From: Neofamilia sp964346535 | GTDB taxonomy: Bacteria; Bacillota; Clostridia; Tissierellales; Peptoniphilaceae | Assembly (NCBI GenBank): GCA_964346535.1 | Contig: CAYFUN010000018.1 | Span: forward strand, 1-26,233 | DNA: 26,233 nucleotides | Reading direction: 5' to 3' | Part shown: piece after piece, positions 8,297 to 15,217 of the stretch | How the letters are laid out: every line of letters begins with the position of its first letter | Numbering within the stretch: the first letter of the stretch is position 1 | Made by a program: the position numbers and the translations under genes | The notes under the pieces: model-generated | The model's input: the letters and a program-made list of their open reading frames with translations, nothing else | Told to the model about the DNA's origin: nothing | The model's database searches: none

Positions 8297-9178
8297 ATGG
8301 ATGTAAGTATACACAATGATCAGATAAGAATTAAAAATTTAGAAAACTTTGATCCTGAACATATTTTTGAATGTGGCCAGGCCTTTAGATGGGAAAGACA
8401 AGAAGACGGGTCTTATACAGTAGTTGCCTTTAATAGGGTAATAAATGTATCTTTAGATGAGGAAGATGTTTTAATTAAAAACACTAACCTAGCAGACTTT
8501 GAAAATATTTGGATGGACTACTTTGATTTAAATGTTGATTACAAATCGATGCAAGACACTTTTAATGAAGATCCGATTATGCAAGAGGCAATAGCTTATG
8601 GGAAGGGCATTAGAATCTTGCAACAAGATCCCTTTGAAACTACAATTTCTTTTATAATTTCTGCCAACAACAGGATTCCCCAAATAAAAAAATCTATAGA
8701 GCTAATAGCTAGGACCTATGGGGAGCCAATTGGTTTTTATGAAGGCAAAGAATATTATGCCTTTCCTAGTCCAGAGGCCTTGGCCCAAGTTGATGTTTTA
8801 GAACTTAGAGAAATTTGCCGAGTTGGCTTTAGAGACCAAAGAATAGTTGATGTTTCAAAAATGGTTGCTAGTGGAGACTTGAATTTAAATAATTTAAAGG
8901 AAAGAGACAGGGAAGACATAAAAAATGTTTTGATAGCCTTGCCTGGAATTGGACCAAAAATTGCAGACTGTATAACTTTATTTGCCTACAATAAAAAAGA
9001 TTCTTTTCCAGTTGATGTTTGGATAAAGAGAGTTATGGAGTTTCTTTACTTTAAAGAAGATGTAAATAAAAATAAACTAGGTATGCTTTCTCGAGAAAAG
9101 TTCGGCCCCTATGCAGGACTTGCCCAACAATATTTATTTTACTATGGCAGGGAAAATGCAATAGGAGTTGAAAAGTAA
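8297..9178 (+). CDS. ogg: 8-oxoguanine DNA glycosylase/AP lyase, OGG1 type
   Basis: A 293-aa base-excision repair enzyme of the HhH-GPD superfamily that removes 8-oxoguanine and nicks the abasic site. The N-terminal OGG_N part (about 10-110) contains ECGQAFRW. The helical part has SANNRIPQIKKSIE (like the N-N-x-x-R-I block of OGG1). The helix-hairpin-helix LPGIGPKIADCITLFA has the Schiff-base lysine Lys221, and FPVDVWIKR has the catalytic Asp240; both are spaced as in human OGG1 (Lys249/Asp268). Length fits bacterial OGG1-like proteins. The start at 8297 has AAAAGGA upstream. It sits between rex and groES, where B. subtilis has other genes, and directly behind the rex terminator, so expression may need read-through. 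A DNA-3-methyladenine glycosylase label would be less specific. Confidence 0.9.
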   Translation: MDVSIHNDQIRIKNLENFDPEHIFECGQAFRWERQEDGSYTVVAFNRVINVSLDEEDVLIKNTNLADFENIWMDYFDLNVDYKSMQDTFNEDPIMQEAIAYGKGIRILQQDPFETTISFIISANNRIPQIKKSIELIARTYGEPIGFYEGKEYYAFPSPEALAQVDVLELREICRVGFRDQRIVDVSKMVASGDLNLNNLKERDREDIKNVLIALPGIGPKIADCITLFAYNKKDSFPVDVWIKRVMEFLYFKEDVNKNKLGMLSREKFGPYAGLAQQYLFYYGRENAIGVEK

Positions 9179-9216
9179 GAATTTTAAAAATAAGTGTTTA
9201 AAAAATTAAATACTGG

Positions 9217-9222
9217 TAATAT
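9217..9222 (+). promoter_or_regulatory. probable -10 element of the groESL promoter
   Basis: TAATAT at 9217-9222 lies 15 bases before the CIRCE inverted repeat, the usual position for a promoter whose transcript begins near or within CIRCE. The -35 region is poor (TGTTTA at 9195-9200, 16-base spacing), so the exact promoter is uncertain. Confidence 0.45.
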
Positions 9223-9236
9223 ATAGCTTGTACGGA

Positions 9237-9263
9237 TTAGCACTCAACACTAAAGACTGCTAA
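9237..9263 (+). promoter_or_regulatory. CIRCE operator (HrcA binding site)
   Basis: The left arm TTAGCACTC (9237-9245) and right arm GACTGCTAA (9255-9263) are separated by the canonical nine bases. The left arm matches the consensus exactly; the right arm differs at one base (GAC instead of GAG). It lies 31 bases before groES and indicates heat-shock control by HrcA, whose gene is not in this window. Confidence 0.93.
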
Positions 9264-9293
9264 CATAAAACAATTTTAGAAAGGATGAAAATA

Positions 9294-9575
9294 ATGAACC
9301 TAAAGCCAATTGCTAATAAAATTATAATAAAGAAAGTTGAAGTCGAAAAAAAATCTACTGGTGGAATAATCCTACCAGACTCAGCTAAAGGTGACGCTTT
9401 TATAGCTGAAGTTTTAGCTATAGGTCCTGACATCTTAAATGACGAAAAGAAAAAAGACCAAATAAAAGTTGGAGACAAGGTTTTATATAGTAAGTTTGGC
9501 CTTGACACAGTTAAAGTTGATGACGAAGAATATATTATCTGCAAGCTAGATGACTTATATGCAGTTATTGAATAG
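9294..9575 (+). CDS. groES: co-chaperonin GroES
   Basis: A 93-aa Cpn10 subunit forming the heptameric lid of the GroEL chamber. I chose the ATG at 9294 because it gives the family's normal N terminus (MNLKPIANKIIIKK) and places AAGGATGA at a good distance; an upstream ATG at 9285 lies inside that ribosome site. Visible family blocks are KKSTGGIILPDSAK (mobile loop), AEVLAIGP and the VGDKVLYSKFGLDTVKV barrel strand. Length is typical (94-96 aa). It is first in the CIRCE-controlled operon, 11 bases before groEL. Confidence 0.97.
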   Translation: MNLKPIANKIIIKKVEVEKKSTGGIILPDSAKGDAFIAEVLAIGPDILNDEKKKDQIKVGDKVLYSKFGLDTVKVDDEEYIICKLDDLYAVIE

Positions 9576-9586
9576 GAGGAAATTTT

Positions 9587-11206
9587 ATGGCTAAAGAAAT
9601 AAAATTCAAAGAAGATGCTAGAAAGTCAATGGAAAAAGGCATTAACCAACTAGCAAATACTGTAAAAATAACCCTTGGACCAAAGGGAAGAAATGTTGTA
9701 TTAGACAAGCAATTTGGAGCACCACTTATTACTAACGATGGTGTAACCATAGCTAGAGAAATAGAATTTGAAGATAGATTTGAAAACATGGGAGCCCAAC
9801 TAGTTAAAGAAGTTGCTACAAAAACTAACGATGTAGCAGGTGATGGAACTACTACAGCTACCTTACTTGCCCAAGCTATAATTAGAGAAGGCTTAAAAAA
9901 TATTGCAGCTGGAGCAAACCCAATTCAATTAAAGGAAGGAATCAACGGGGCAGTAGAAGTTGTTGTTGATGAAATTAGAAGATTCTCTCATCCAATTGAA
10001 TCTAAAGAATCAATTTCTCAAATTGCAGCAATTTCAGCTGGAGATGTAAAAATTGGTGAGCTAATTTCTGAAGCAATGGAAAAAGTTGGCAGAGATGGAG
10101 TTATTACTGTTGAAGAATCAAAATCAACTGGCACAACTTTAAAGACAGTTGAAGGTATGCAATTTGATAGAGGATATATTTCTCCATATATGGTAACTGA
10201 TTCTGAAAAGATGATTGCAGAATTAGACAGACCTTATGTTTTAATTACAGACAAGAAGATAACAAGTATCCAAGATATAATTGGACTTCTAGAAGCAATT
10301 GTTCAAGAAGGCAGACCACTATTAATTATTGCTGACGATATTGAAGGTGAAGCAATGGCTACTTTAGTTCTTAACAAACTAAGAGGAACCTTTAATGTTG
10401 TAGCAGTTAAGGCTCCAGGCTTTGGAGACAGAAGACAAGACCTACTTGAAGACATTGCAATTCTAACTGGCGCAACAGTTATTTCAGAAAAACTTGGCAA
10501 TGATATTAAAGAAGCTAGCATAGATATGTTAGGATCAGCTGAATCTATAAAAATCGACAAAGATTCTACTGTAATAGTTGATGGCGGCGGAGCGAAAGAA
10601 AACTTAGACGCAAGAATCAAACAAATTAAAGGCCAAATAGAAAATTCTGACTCAGACTTTGACAAGGAAAAACTTCAAGAAAGACTAGCTAAACTTTCTG
10701 GTGGAGTTGCAGTAATAGAAGTTGGTGCAGCCACTGAAGTTGAACTTAAAGAAAAGAAACTTAGAATAGAAGATGCCCTAGCAGCAACAAGAGCAGGAGT
10801 TGCAGAAGGCATGGTAGCAGGTGGAGGAACTGTATTAATTGACTCTATCGCTGCTGTAAATAAATATTTAGAAGGCTTAACAGGAGACAAGAAGACAGGA
10901 GCTATGATTATAGCCAAGGCCCTAGAAGAACCAGTAAAACAAATTGCAGAAAATGCTGGTGTAGAAGGCTCTGTAGTTGTTGCCCACGTTAAAGACGAAA
11001 AAGATGGAATTGGCTACGACGCTTTAAACGGCGAATATGTAGAAATGATCAAGGCAGGAATTGTAGATCCAGCTAAGGTAACTAGGTCTGCTATTCAAAA
11101 CTCAGCATCAGTTGCAGCTATGATTTTAACAACAGAAGCAGCAGTTGTTGATATCAAAGAAGACGAACCACAAATGCCAATGGGACCTGGACCAGGAATG
11201 TATTAA
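9587..11206 (+). CDS. groEL: chaperonin GroEL
   Basis: A 539-aa Cpn60 chaperonin that folds proteins in an ATP-driven double ring with GroES. GGAGG lies just before the ATG at 9587. Nucleotide-binding blocks are present: LGPKGRNVVLDK, NDGVTIAREIE and DVAGDGTTTAT. The apical domain has DRGYISPYMVT and LLIIADDIEGEA. The AALAATRAGV-like block (DALAATRAGVAEGMVAGGG) precedes the C-terminal equatorial part. The C terminus ends MPMGPGPGMY rather than a long GGM repeat, a shortened or degenerate version of the usual flexible tail. An intrinsic terminator follows within 20 bases. Confidence 0.98.
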   Translation: MAKEIKFKEDARKSMEKGINQLANTVKITLGPKGRNVVLDKQFGAPLITNDGVTIAREIEFEDRFENMGAQLVKEVATKTNDVAGDGTTTATLLAQAIIREGLKNIAAGANPIQLKEGINGAVEVVVDEIRRFSHPIESKESISQIAAISAGDVKIGELISEAMEKVGRDGVITVEESKSTGTTLKTVEGMQFDRGYISPYMVTDSEKMIAELDRPYVLITDKKITSIQDIIGLLEAIVQEGRPLLIIADDIEGEAMATLVLNKLRGTFNVVAVKAPGFGDRRQDLLEDIAILTGATVISEKLGNDIKEASIDMLGSAESIKIDKDSTVIVDGGGAKENLDARIKQIKGQIENSDSDFDKEKLQERLAKLSGGVAVIEVGAATEVELKEKKLRIEDALAATRAGVAEGMVAGGGTVLIDSIAAVNKYLEGLTGDKKTGAMIIAKALEEPVKQIAENAGVEGSVVVAHVKDEKDGIGYDALNGEYVEMIKAGIVDPAKVTRSAIQNSASVAAMILTTEAAVVDIKEDEPQMPMGPGPGMY

Positions 11207-11222
11207 TAAAAAATAAACTTTG

Positions 11223-11255
11223 AGACGACTTAATTTATTTTAGGTCGTCTTTTTC
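11223..11255 (+). terminator. intrinsic terminator of groESL
   Basis: AGACGACTTAA (11223-11233) pairs with TTTAGGTCGTCT (11239-11250), with one G-U pair, around a short AT loop, followed by a run of T. Confidence 0.85.
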
Positions 11256-11328
11256 ATGCTTTAGAATTTTTCTTTTTTATTGTATAATAGAGTAGAACTT
11301 ATGTGAATTATAATCAACTAAAAAGAAC

Positions 11329-11357
11329 TTGCATTTCTTGCAAAACTTTGTTATAAT
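11329..11357 (+). promoter_or_regulatory. promoter for rpsF-ssb-rpsR
   Basis: TTGCAT (11329-11334), a 17-base spacer and TATAAT (11352-11357). A second -10-like TATAAT lies upstream at 11283-11288, with the weak -35 TTTAGA at 11260-11265, so two tandem promoters are possible. The downstream one would start the transcript just ahead of the structured leader. Confidence 0.65.
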
Positions 11358-11373
11358 TTCACTTTGGAAAAAC

Positions 11374-11412
11374 ATTCCTTGCCCGTTAAGGGCCACAAGA
11401 CCACAAGGAGGT
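11374..11412 (+). promoter_or_regulatory. structured rpsF leader, probable S6:S18-binding autoregulatory motif
   Basis: CCTTG (11377-11381) can pair with CAAGG (11404-11408), which includes the start of the Shine-Dalgarno AAGGAGG. Inside it CCC-GTTAA-GGG (11382-11392) forms a hairpin, and CTTG can alternatively pair with CAAG at 11396-11399. The repeated CCACAAG at 11393-11399 and 11402-11408 makes the two pairings exclusive. A small CCG-containing motif ahead of rpsF that binds the S6:S18 complex is known in many bacteria; position, CCG and operon content fit, but I cannot run a covariance search. Confidence 0.6.
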
Positions 11413-11419
11413 GACATGT

Positions 11420-11704
11420 ATGAAAAATTATGAAGCTATAGTAATTTTTTATCCAGATGTTGAAGAAGAGGTTAGACAAGCTACAATTGATAGACTAACT
11501 AACATCATCGAAGCAAATGGAAAAGTTGAAGAAGTTGAACACTGGGGAGATAAAAAATTTGCTTACCCAATTCAATATCACAACCACGGATACTATACTC
11601 TATTCAAATTCCAAGCTGAACCTGAAACAGAAAAAGAGTTTAACAGAATAGCTAGAATTTCAGAATCTATTATTAGACAAATGACAATTAATCTTGATAA
11701 GTAG
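11420..11704 (+). CDS. rpsF: 30S ribosomal protein S6
   Basis: A 94-aa small-subunit protein that binds the central domain of 16S rRNA together with S18. I start it at the ATG at 11420, eight bases after AGGAGG; an in-frame GTG at 11411 overlaps that site. It shows the S6 pattern MKNYEAIVIFYPDVEEE, the VEEVEHWGDKKFAYPI strand (compare W-G-x-R-x-L/F-A-Y-x-I) and HGYYTLFKFQA. Length is normal. It is the first gene of the standard rpsF-ssb-rpsR operon. Confidence 0.97.
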   Translation: MKNYEAIVIFYPDVEEEVRQATIDRLTNIIEANGKVEEVEHWGDKKFAYPIQYHNHGYYTLFKFQAEPETEKEFNRIARISESIIRQMTINLDK

Positions 11705-11719
11705 AATTAGGAGAATGAT

Positions 11720-12193
11720 ATGAATAAAGTAGTTCTAATTGGAAGATTAACGAGAGACCCAGAGTTAAGATACCTAACAACAGGCTCAAACACAGCAGTT
11801 GCAAGGTTCACTTTGGCTGTAGATAAGCAATTATCTAAAGAAAAGAAGTTAGAAATGGAATCTAGAAATCAGCCAACAGCTGATTTTATAAATATAGTAG
11901 TTTGGGGCAAACTTGCAGAAACTTGTTCAAATTACCTAGCTAAGGGAAGACTTACAGCAGTAAGTGGTAGAATTCAAACTGGTTCTTATGAAAAAGAAGG
12001 CAGAAGAGTTTATACTACTGAAGTTGTAGCTGAAAATGTTCAATTCTTAGAATGGGGAGACGGCTCTAACAGATCTTCTAGAAATGACAGTTATGATAAC
12101 TTAGACAATAATTATGATAACTCTAATTCTTCAGATGATATGTCTGATATAGAAGGTTTCTATACTATAGATAACGAAGATATTCCATTTTAA
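11720..12193 (+). CDS. ssb: single-stranded DNA-binding protein
   Basis: A 157-aa SSB that coats single-stranded DNA in replication, recombination and repair. Residues 1-110 are the OB fold: MNKVVLIGRLTRDPELRY, FTLAVDKQ, ADFINIVVWGKLAE and the GRIQTGSYEKEGRRVYTTEVVAE block. Between the second strand and ADFI there is a slightly longer charged loop (KEKKLEMESRNQPT) than in the common DAxGxRE version. A disordered Asn/Ser/Asp linker follows, then the acidic partner-binding tail DNEDIPF. GGAGA precedes the start. It lies between rpsF and rpsR, as in other Firmicutes. Confidence 0.97.
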   Translation: MNKVVLIGRLTRDPELRYLTTGSNTAVARFTLAVDKQLSKEKKLEMESRNQPTADFINIVVWGKLAETCSNYLAKGRLTAVSGRIQTGSYEKEGRRVYTTEVVAENVQFLEWGDGSNRSSRNDSYDNLDNNYDNSNSSDDMSDIEGFYTIDNEDIPF

Positions 12194-12209
12194 GGTATAG
12201 GAGGATAAA

Positions 12210-12434
12210 ATGGGAAGAAGATTTAGACCTAGAAGAAGGGTCTGTGCTTTTTGTAAAGATAAAAACAATGTAATTGATTACAAAAACGTTGATCAATTAA
12301 AAAAATTAGTTTCTGACAGAGGTAAGATTTTACCAAGAAGAGTTACAGGAACTTGTGCTAAGCACCAAAGAGAAGTAACTACTGCTATAAAAAGAGCAAG
12401 ACAAGTTGCACTTTTACCATATAGCGCAGACTAA
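12210..12434 (+). CDS. rpsR: 30S ribosomal protein S18 (zinc-ribbon type)
   Basis: A 74-aa S18 with the family core KILPRRVTGTCAKHQREVTTAIKRARQVALLPY. The N-terminal part carries VCAFCKDK, and a further Cys and His occur in GTCAKHQ, giving a Cys-rich (C+) zinc-binding version of S18. Many bacteria have a paralogue lacking these residues that is used under zinc limitation; only the C+ form is seen here. AGGAGG precedes the start. Last gene of its operon, followed by a strong terminator. The second codon is Gly, not Ala, which bears on whether RimI acts on it. Confidence 0.96.
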   Translation: MGRRFRPRRRVCAFCKDKNNVIDYKNVDQLKKLVSDRGKILPRRVTGTCAKHQREVTTAIKRARQVALLPYSAD

Positions 12435-12455
12435 TAAAAAAATAAATTTACTAAG

Positions 12456-12484
12456 AAAACCAAGAAGAGATTCTTGGTTTTTTT
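12456..12484 (+). terminator. intrinsic terminator of rpsF-ssb-rpsR
   Basis: AAAACCAAGAA (12456-12466), loop GAGA, TTCTTGGTTTT (12471-12481), then more T. A perfect 11-bp stem. Confidence 0.93.
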
Positions 12485-12515
12485 GTACATAATTTTAAAA
12501 AATAAGACTTCCTAT

Positions 12516-12544
12516 TTATCAACTTAAATAAGTAACTTTATAAT
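12516..12544 (+). promoter_or_regulatory. promoter for the DUF5317-capA-cdaA-cdaR operon
   Basis: TTATCA (12516-12521), a 17-base spacer and TATAAT (12539-12544), 38 bases before the TTG start. I see no other promoter of this quality before the cda genes. Confidence 0.5.
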
Positions 12545-12582
12545 AAATTTAATTTGTGTTAAAATTATAAAGAGGTGAAGAA

Positions 12583-13149
12583 TTGGTTATAGAAGCAATT
12601 ATTTTAGGAATTTTAATAGGAAGACTTAGGTCTGGAAAAATTTCAAACTTAGAAGATTTAAAATTTAAGGCGCTTAAGCCTTTACTTGGAGTTTTCATTT
12701 TTGATTTAATCCTAAGATTTTTTATTGTCAAGTCAACTAGTGACTTTTCAGCAAAACTTTTTTCCTATTATCCTTACTTTAATTTATTGCTATATCTTTT
12801 TATTATTTTTATTTTAGAAATCAATAAAAATCTAAAACACTTGAGAATAGTTGAGGCAGGCTTTGTCCTAAATTATTTGCCAATGATAGCCAATAGTGGC
12901 AAAATGCCAATTTCAAAAGAAGCCCTTATAAGTCTTAATAAGACTAGTCAAATAGACTTATTAATGCAAGACAAATTCTTGACCCATTCTTTAATAAATG
13001 AATCTACTAGATTTAAGGCCTTGTGTGACACCATTCCTATAAAATATTTCCTTCCTAAAGTTATATCCTTAGGAGATATTTTTTTAGCCTTAGGCCTAGT
13101 TTTATTTATTAGCCATTATATGACTATAGGTAGAGACCATGCTAAATAA
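12583..13149 (+). CDS. DUF5317-family integral membrane protein
   Basis: A 188-aa membrane protein beginning with TTG at 12583, preceded by AGAGGTG. It has about four or five hydrophobic segments (near residues 2-14, 32-48, 60-80, 88-103 and 163-182). The pattern GRLRSGKISNLEDL near the N terminus, NYLPMIANSGKMPIS in the middle, an H-x-L-I-N-E-S-T-R-F-x-x-L-C-D-T-I-P block and the final VISLGDIFLALGLVLFI matches what I recall of DUF5317. No biochemical function is known for the family. It overlaps the CapA-like gene by 11 bases and so is translationally coupled to the downstream envelope/c-di-AMP genes, which is the only hint to its role. Confidence 0.72.
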   Translation: MVIEAIILGILIGRLRSGKISNLEDLKFKALKPLLGVFIFDLILRFFIVKSTSDFSAKLFSYYPYFNLLLYLFIIFILEINKNLKHLRIVEAGFVLNYLPMIANSGKMPISKEALISLNKTSQIDLLMQDKFLTHSLINESTRFKALCDTIPIKYFLPKVISLGDIFLALGLVLFISHYMTIGRDHAK

Positions 13150-14356
13150 AATAAAAATAATTTTGCTAGTAATTTTACTTTTACTTGGTTTATATCTAGG
13201 CTTTTCTTATTTGACCTATAAAAATTTCTCGACAGATATTACTGATGTCAATAACAAGGTTGAAAAAGACTTAGAAAAAAATTTAGAAGAAAACTCTACT
13301 GAAAAAGAAAATGACAAAGAAGTTGAAGAAATTAAAGAAGACTTTCCAACTTTTAAAGAAATAACTATAACTGCTGCTGGCGACATTATGACTCACATGC
13401 CTATAATAAGGGCCCACTACATTGAAGGCCAAGGATATGATTTTTCTAATCCATTTAAATATGTAAAAGACTTAAACGCTGGTGCAGATTTAAAAATGGC
13501 AAATTTAGAAACGGTAGTAAGAGATGATAGAGAGCCCCAAGGTTTTCCAACTTTTAATGCTCCTTATCCAATAATTTATGGCATTAAAGCAGGAGGCTTT
13601 AATTTACTATCAACGGCCAACAACCATTCCTATGACCAAGGAAGACAAGGAGTTTTAGATACAATAGCTCACATAAAAGAAGCTGGCTTAGACTATATGG
13701 GAACCAATGCAAGTGCTGAAGATGATAGGACTAGGCTTTATGACTTTGATGGGCTAAAAGTTGGTCTTATGTGCTATAGCTATGGGCTAAATGGTTTTAC
13801 AGCAGAGGAAGACTTTCTTGTTAACATAATAAACCTAGACAAGATGGCTGAAGATGTGAAGCATTTAAAGGACCAAGGAGCTGACAAAATTATTTTATTT
13901 GTCCACTGGGGAGTTGAGTACAGGACAGACCTTTACGACGATTTAAAAAATCTTGGCCATAACATTTTAGATCTTGGCGTTGATTACATTTTAGGGTCTC
14001 ACCCTCATGTAGTTATGCCAGTGGAAAAATTTGACAATGGCAAGTTCATTGTTTATTCTATGGGGAATTTTTTATCCAACCAGAGAGAAGAATTTCTCCC
14101 TAGCCAAAATACTGAAGAAGGACTTTTCGTCCGCTTTAAATTGGAGAAGAATTTACAAACAGACGAGGTTGTCCTAAAGGATTTCGAATTAATCCCAACT
14201 TGGGTTAACAGATATTTTACAGACAAGTGGTATTATGAAATTATTCCTATAGATCAAGCTCTTAACGGCCAGGTCCAAGGATTAGAAGTAAATGAAGTTT
14301 TAAGAAATAAATTGTTAGATGCAAAAACAAAGGTAGATAATATTTTAAACAAGTGA
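13139..14356 (+). CDS. CapA-family (PGA_cap) membrane-anchored metallophosphatase-like protein
   Basis: A 405-aa protein anchored by one N-terminal transmembrane helix (about 5-27), followed by a Glu/Lys-rich spacer (35-70) and an extracellular PGA_cap domain to about residue 350. The calcineurin-like motifs typical of CapA/PgsA are present: TAAGDIMTH, NLETVV, STANNHSYDQG, VHWGVEY, LGSHPHVVMPVE and YSMGNFLSNQ. CapA was named for poly-gamma-glutamate capsule export in Bacillus, but no capB/C/D partners lie here, so a capsule role is not supported; many family members are orphan envelope proteins. It is coupled to the DUF5317 gene by an 11-base overlap, with only 12 bases to cdaA. Confidence 0.87.
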   Translation: MLNKIKIILLVILLLLGLYLGFSYLTYKNFSTDITDVNNKVEKDLEKNLEENSTEKENDKEVEEIKEDFPTFKEITITAAGDIMTHMPIIRAHYIEGQGYDFSNPFKYVKDLNAGADLKMANLETVVRDDREPQGFPTFNAPYPIIYGIKAGGFNLLSTANNHSYDQGRQGVLDTIAHIKEAGLDYMGTNASAEDDRTRLYDFDGLKVGLMCYSYGLNGFTAEEDFLVNIINLDKMAEDVKHLKDQGADKIILFVHWGVEYRTDLYDDLKNLGHNILDLGVDYILGSHPHVVMPVEKFDNGKFIVYSMGNFLSNQREEFLPSQNTEEGLFVRFKLEKNLQTDEVVLKDFELIPTWVNRYFTDKWYYEIIPIDQALNGQVQGLEVNEVLRNKLLDAKTKVDNILNK

Positions 14357-14368
14357 TGGAGGCAGGTT

Positions 14369-15217
14369 ATGACAGGCTTAATGAAAGCTATATCCCAAGT
14401 TAGGGTGCAAGATATAATAGATATATTAGTAATTAGCTTTTTTATATATAGGTGCCTAGATTTCTTAAAGGAAACTAGGGCAGAACAATTAATAAAGGGA
14501 ATCGGACTTTTACTAGTCCTAACTAAATTAAGTGAATGGCTACAGCTATTTACAGTTAACTACTTACTGTCAAATATTTTAACAGTTGGAGCCTTTGCAA
14601 TAATTGTAGTTTTTCAGCCTGAACTAAGGAGGGGTCTTGAATACCTAGGCAGGTCTAGGATCTTTCCAAAAAATATAGCTGATGCCCAAACTTCTGAGGC
14701 GACGAAGACAATTGAAGCAATTATATCTGCAGTTGCATCTTTGTCTAGGCAAAAAATTGGGGCAATAATAGTAATTGAAAGAACTGTCGGCCTTAGAGAC
14801 CTAATAGAAACAGGAACTGAAATTAATGGCATTGTCTCACCTGAGCTTTTAATTAATATCTTTATACCTAACACTCCACTTCACGATGGGGCAGTAATAA
14901 TTAGAAAAAATCAAGTACTTGCAGCAGCTTGTTTCTTGCCTCTTTCAGAAAATATGACTATTAGTAAAGAGTTAGGAACAAGACATAGGGCATCCTTGGG
15001 TATTTCAGAAAAGTCAGATGCTCTTTCAATTGTTGTTTCTGAAGAGACGGGAGTAATTTCAATAACAGAAAATGCCCAGCTTTCAAGGTACCTAGATATA
15101 GAAACTCTAAGGACAATTTTAGAGGGCATATACCTACCAGAAAAAAAAGAACCAAGTAACTTTATGAACTTATGGAGAAATGCAAATGGATCTAAAGGCC
15201 AAGATAAACAAGAATAA
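14369..15217 (+). CDS. cdaA: diadenylate cyclase CdaA (c-di-AMP synthase)
   Basis: A 282-aa membrane enzyme that condenses two ATP into cyclic di-AMP, which controls potassium and osmolyte uptake and wall homeostasis. Three N-terminal transmembrane helices (about 13-33, 41-60, 64-82) are followed by VFQPELRRGLE and the DAC domain. The catalytic DGA motif is at 173-175 (LHDGAVII) and RHR at 205-207 (GTRHRASLG). Length is typical (about 275-285 aa). GGAGG precedes the ATG at 14369. The 3' end overlaps cdaR by 32 bases. In most Firmicutes glmM follows cdaR; here it does not. Confidence 0.96.
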   Translation: MTGLMKAISQVRVQDIIDILVISFFIYRCLDFLKETRAEQLIKGIGLLLVLTKLSEWLQLFTVNYLLSNILTVGAFAIIVVFQPELRRGLEYLGRSRIFPKNIADAQTSEATKTIEAIISAVASLSRQKIGAIIVIERTVGLRDLIETGTEINGIVSPELLINIFIPNTPLHDGAVIIRKNQVLAAACFLPLSENMTISKELGTRHRASLGISEKSDALSIVVSEETGVISITENAQLSRYLDIETLRTILEGIYLPEKKEPSNFMNLWRNANGSKGQDKQE

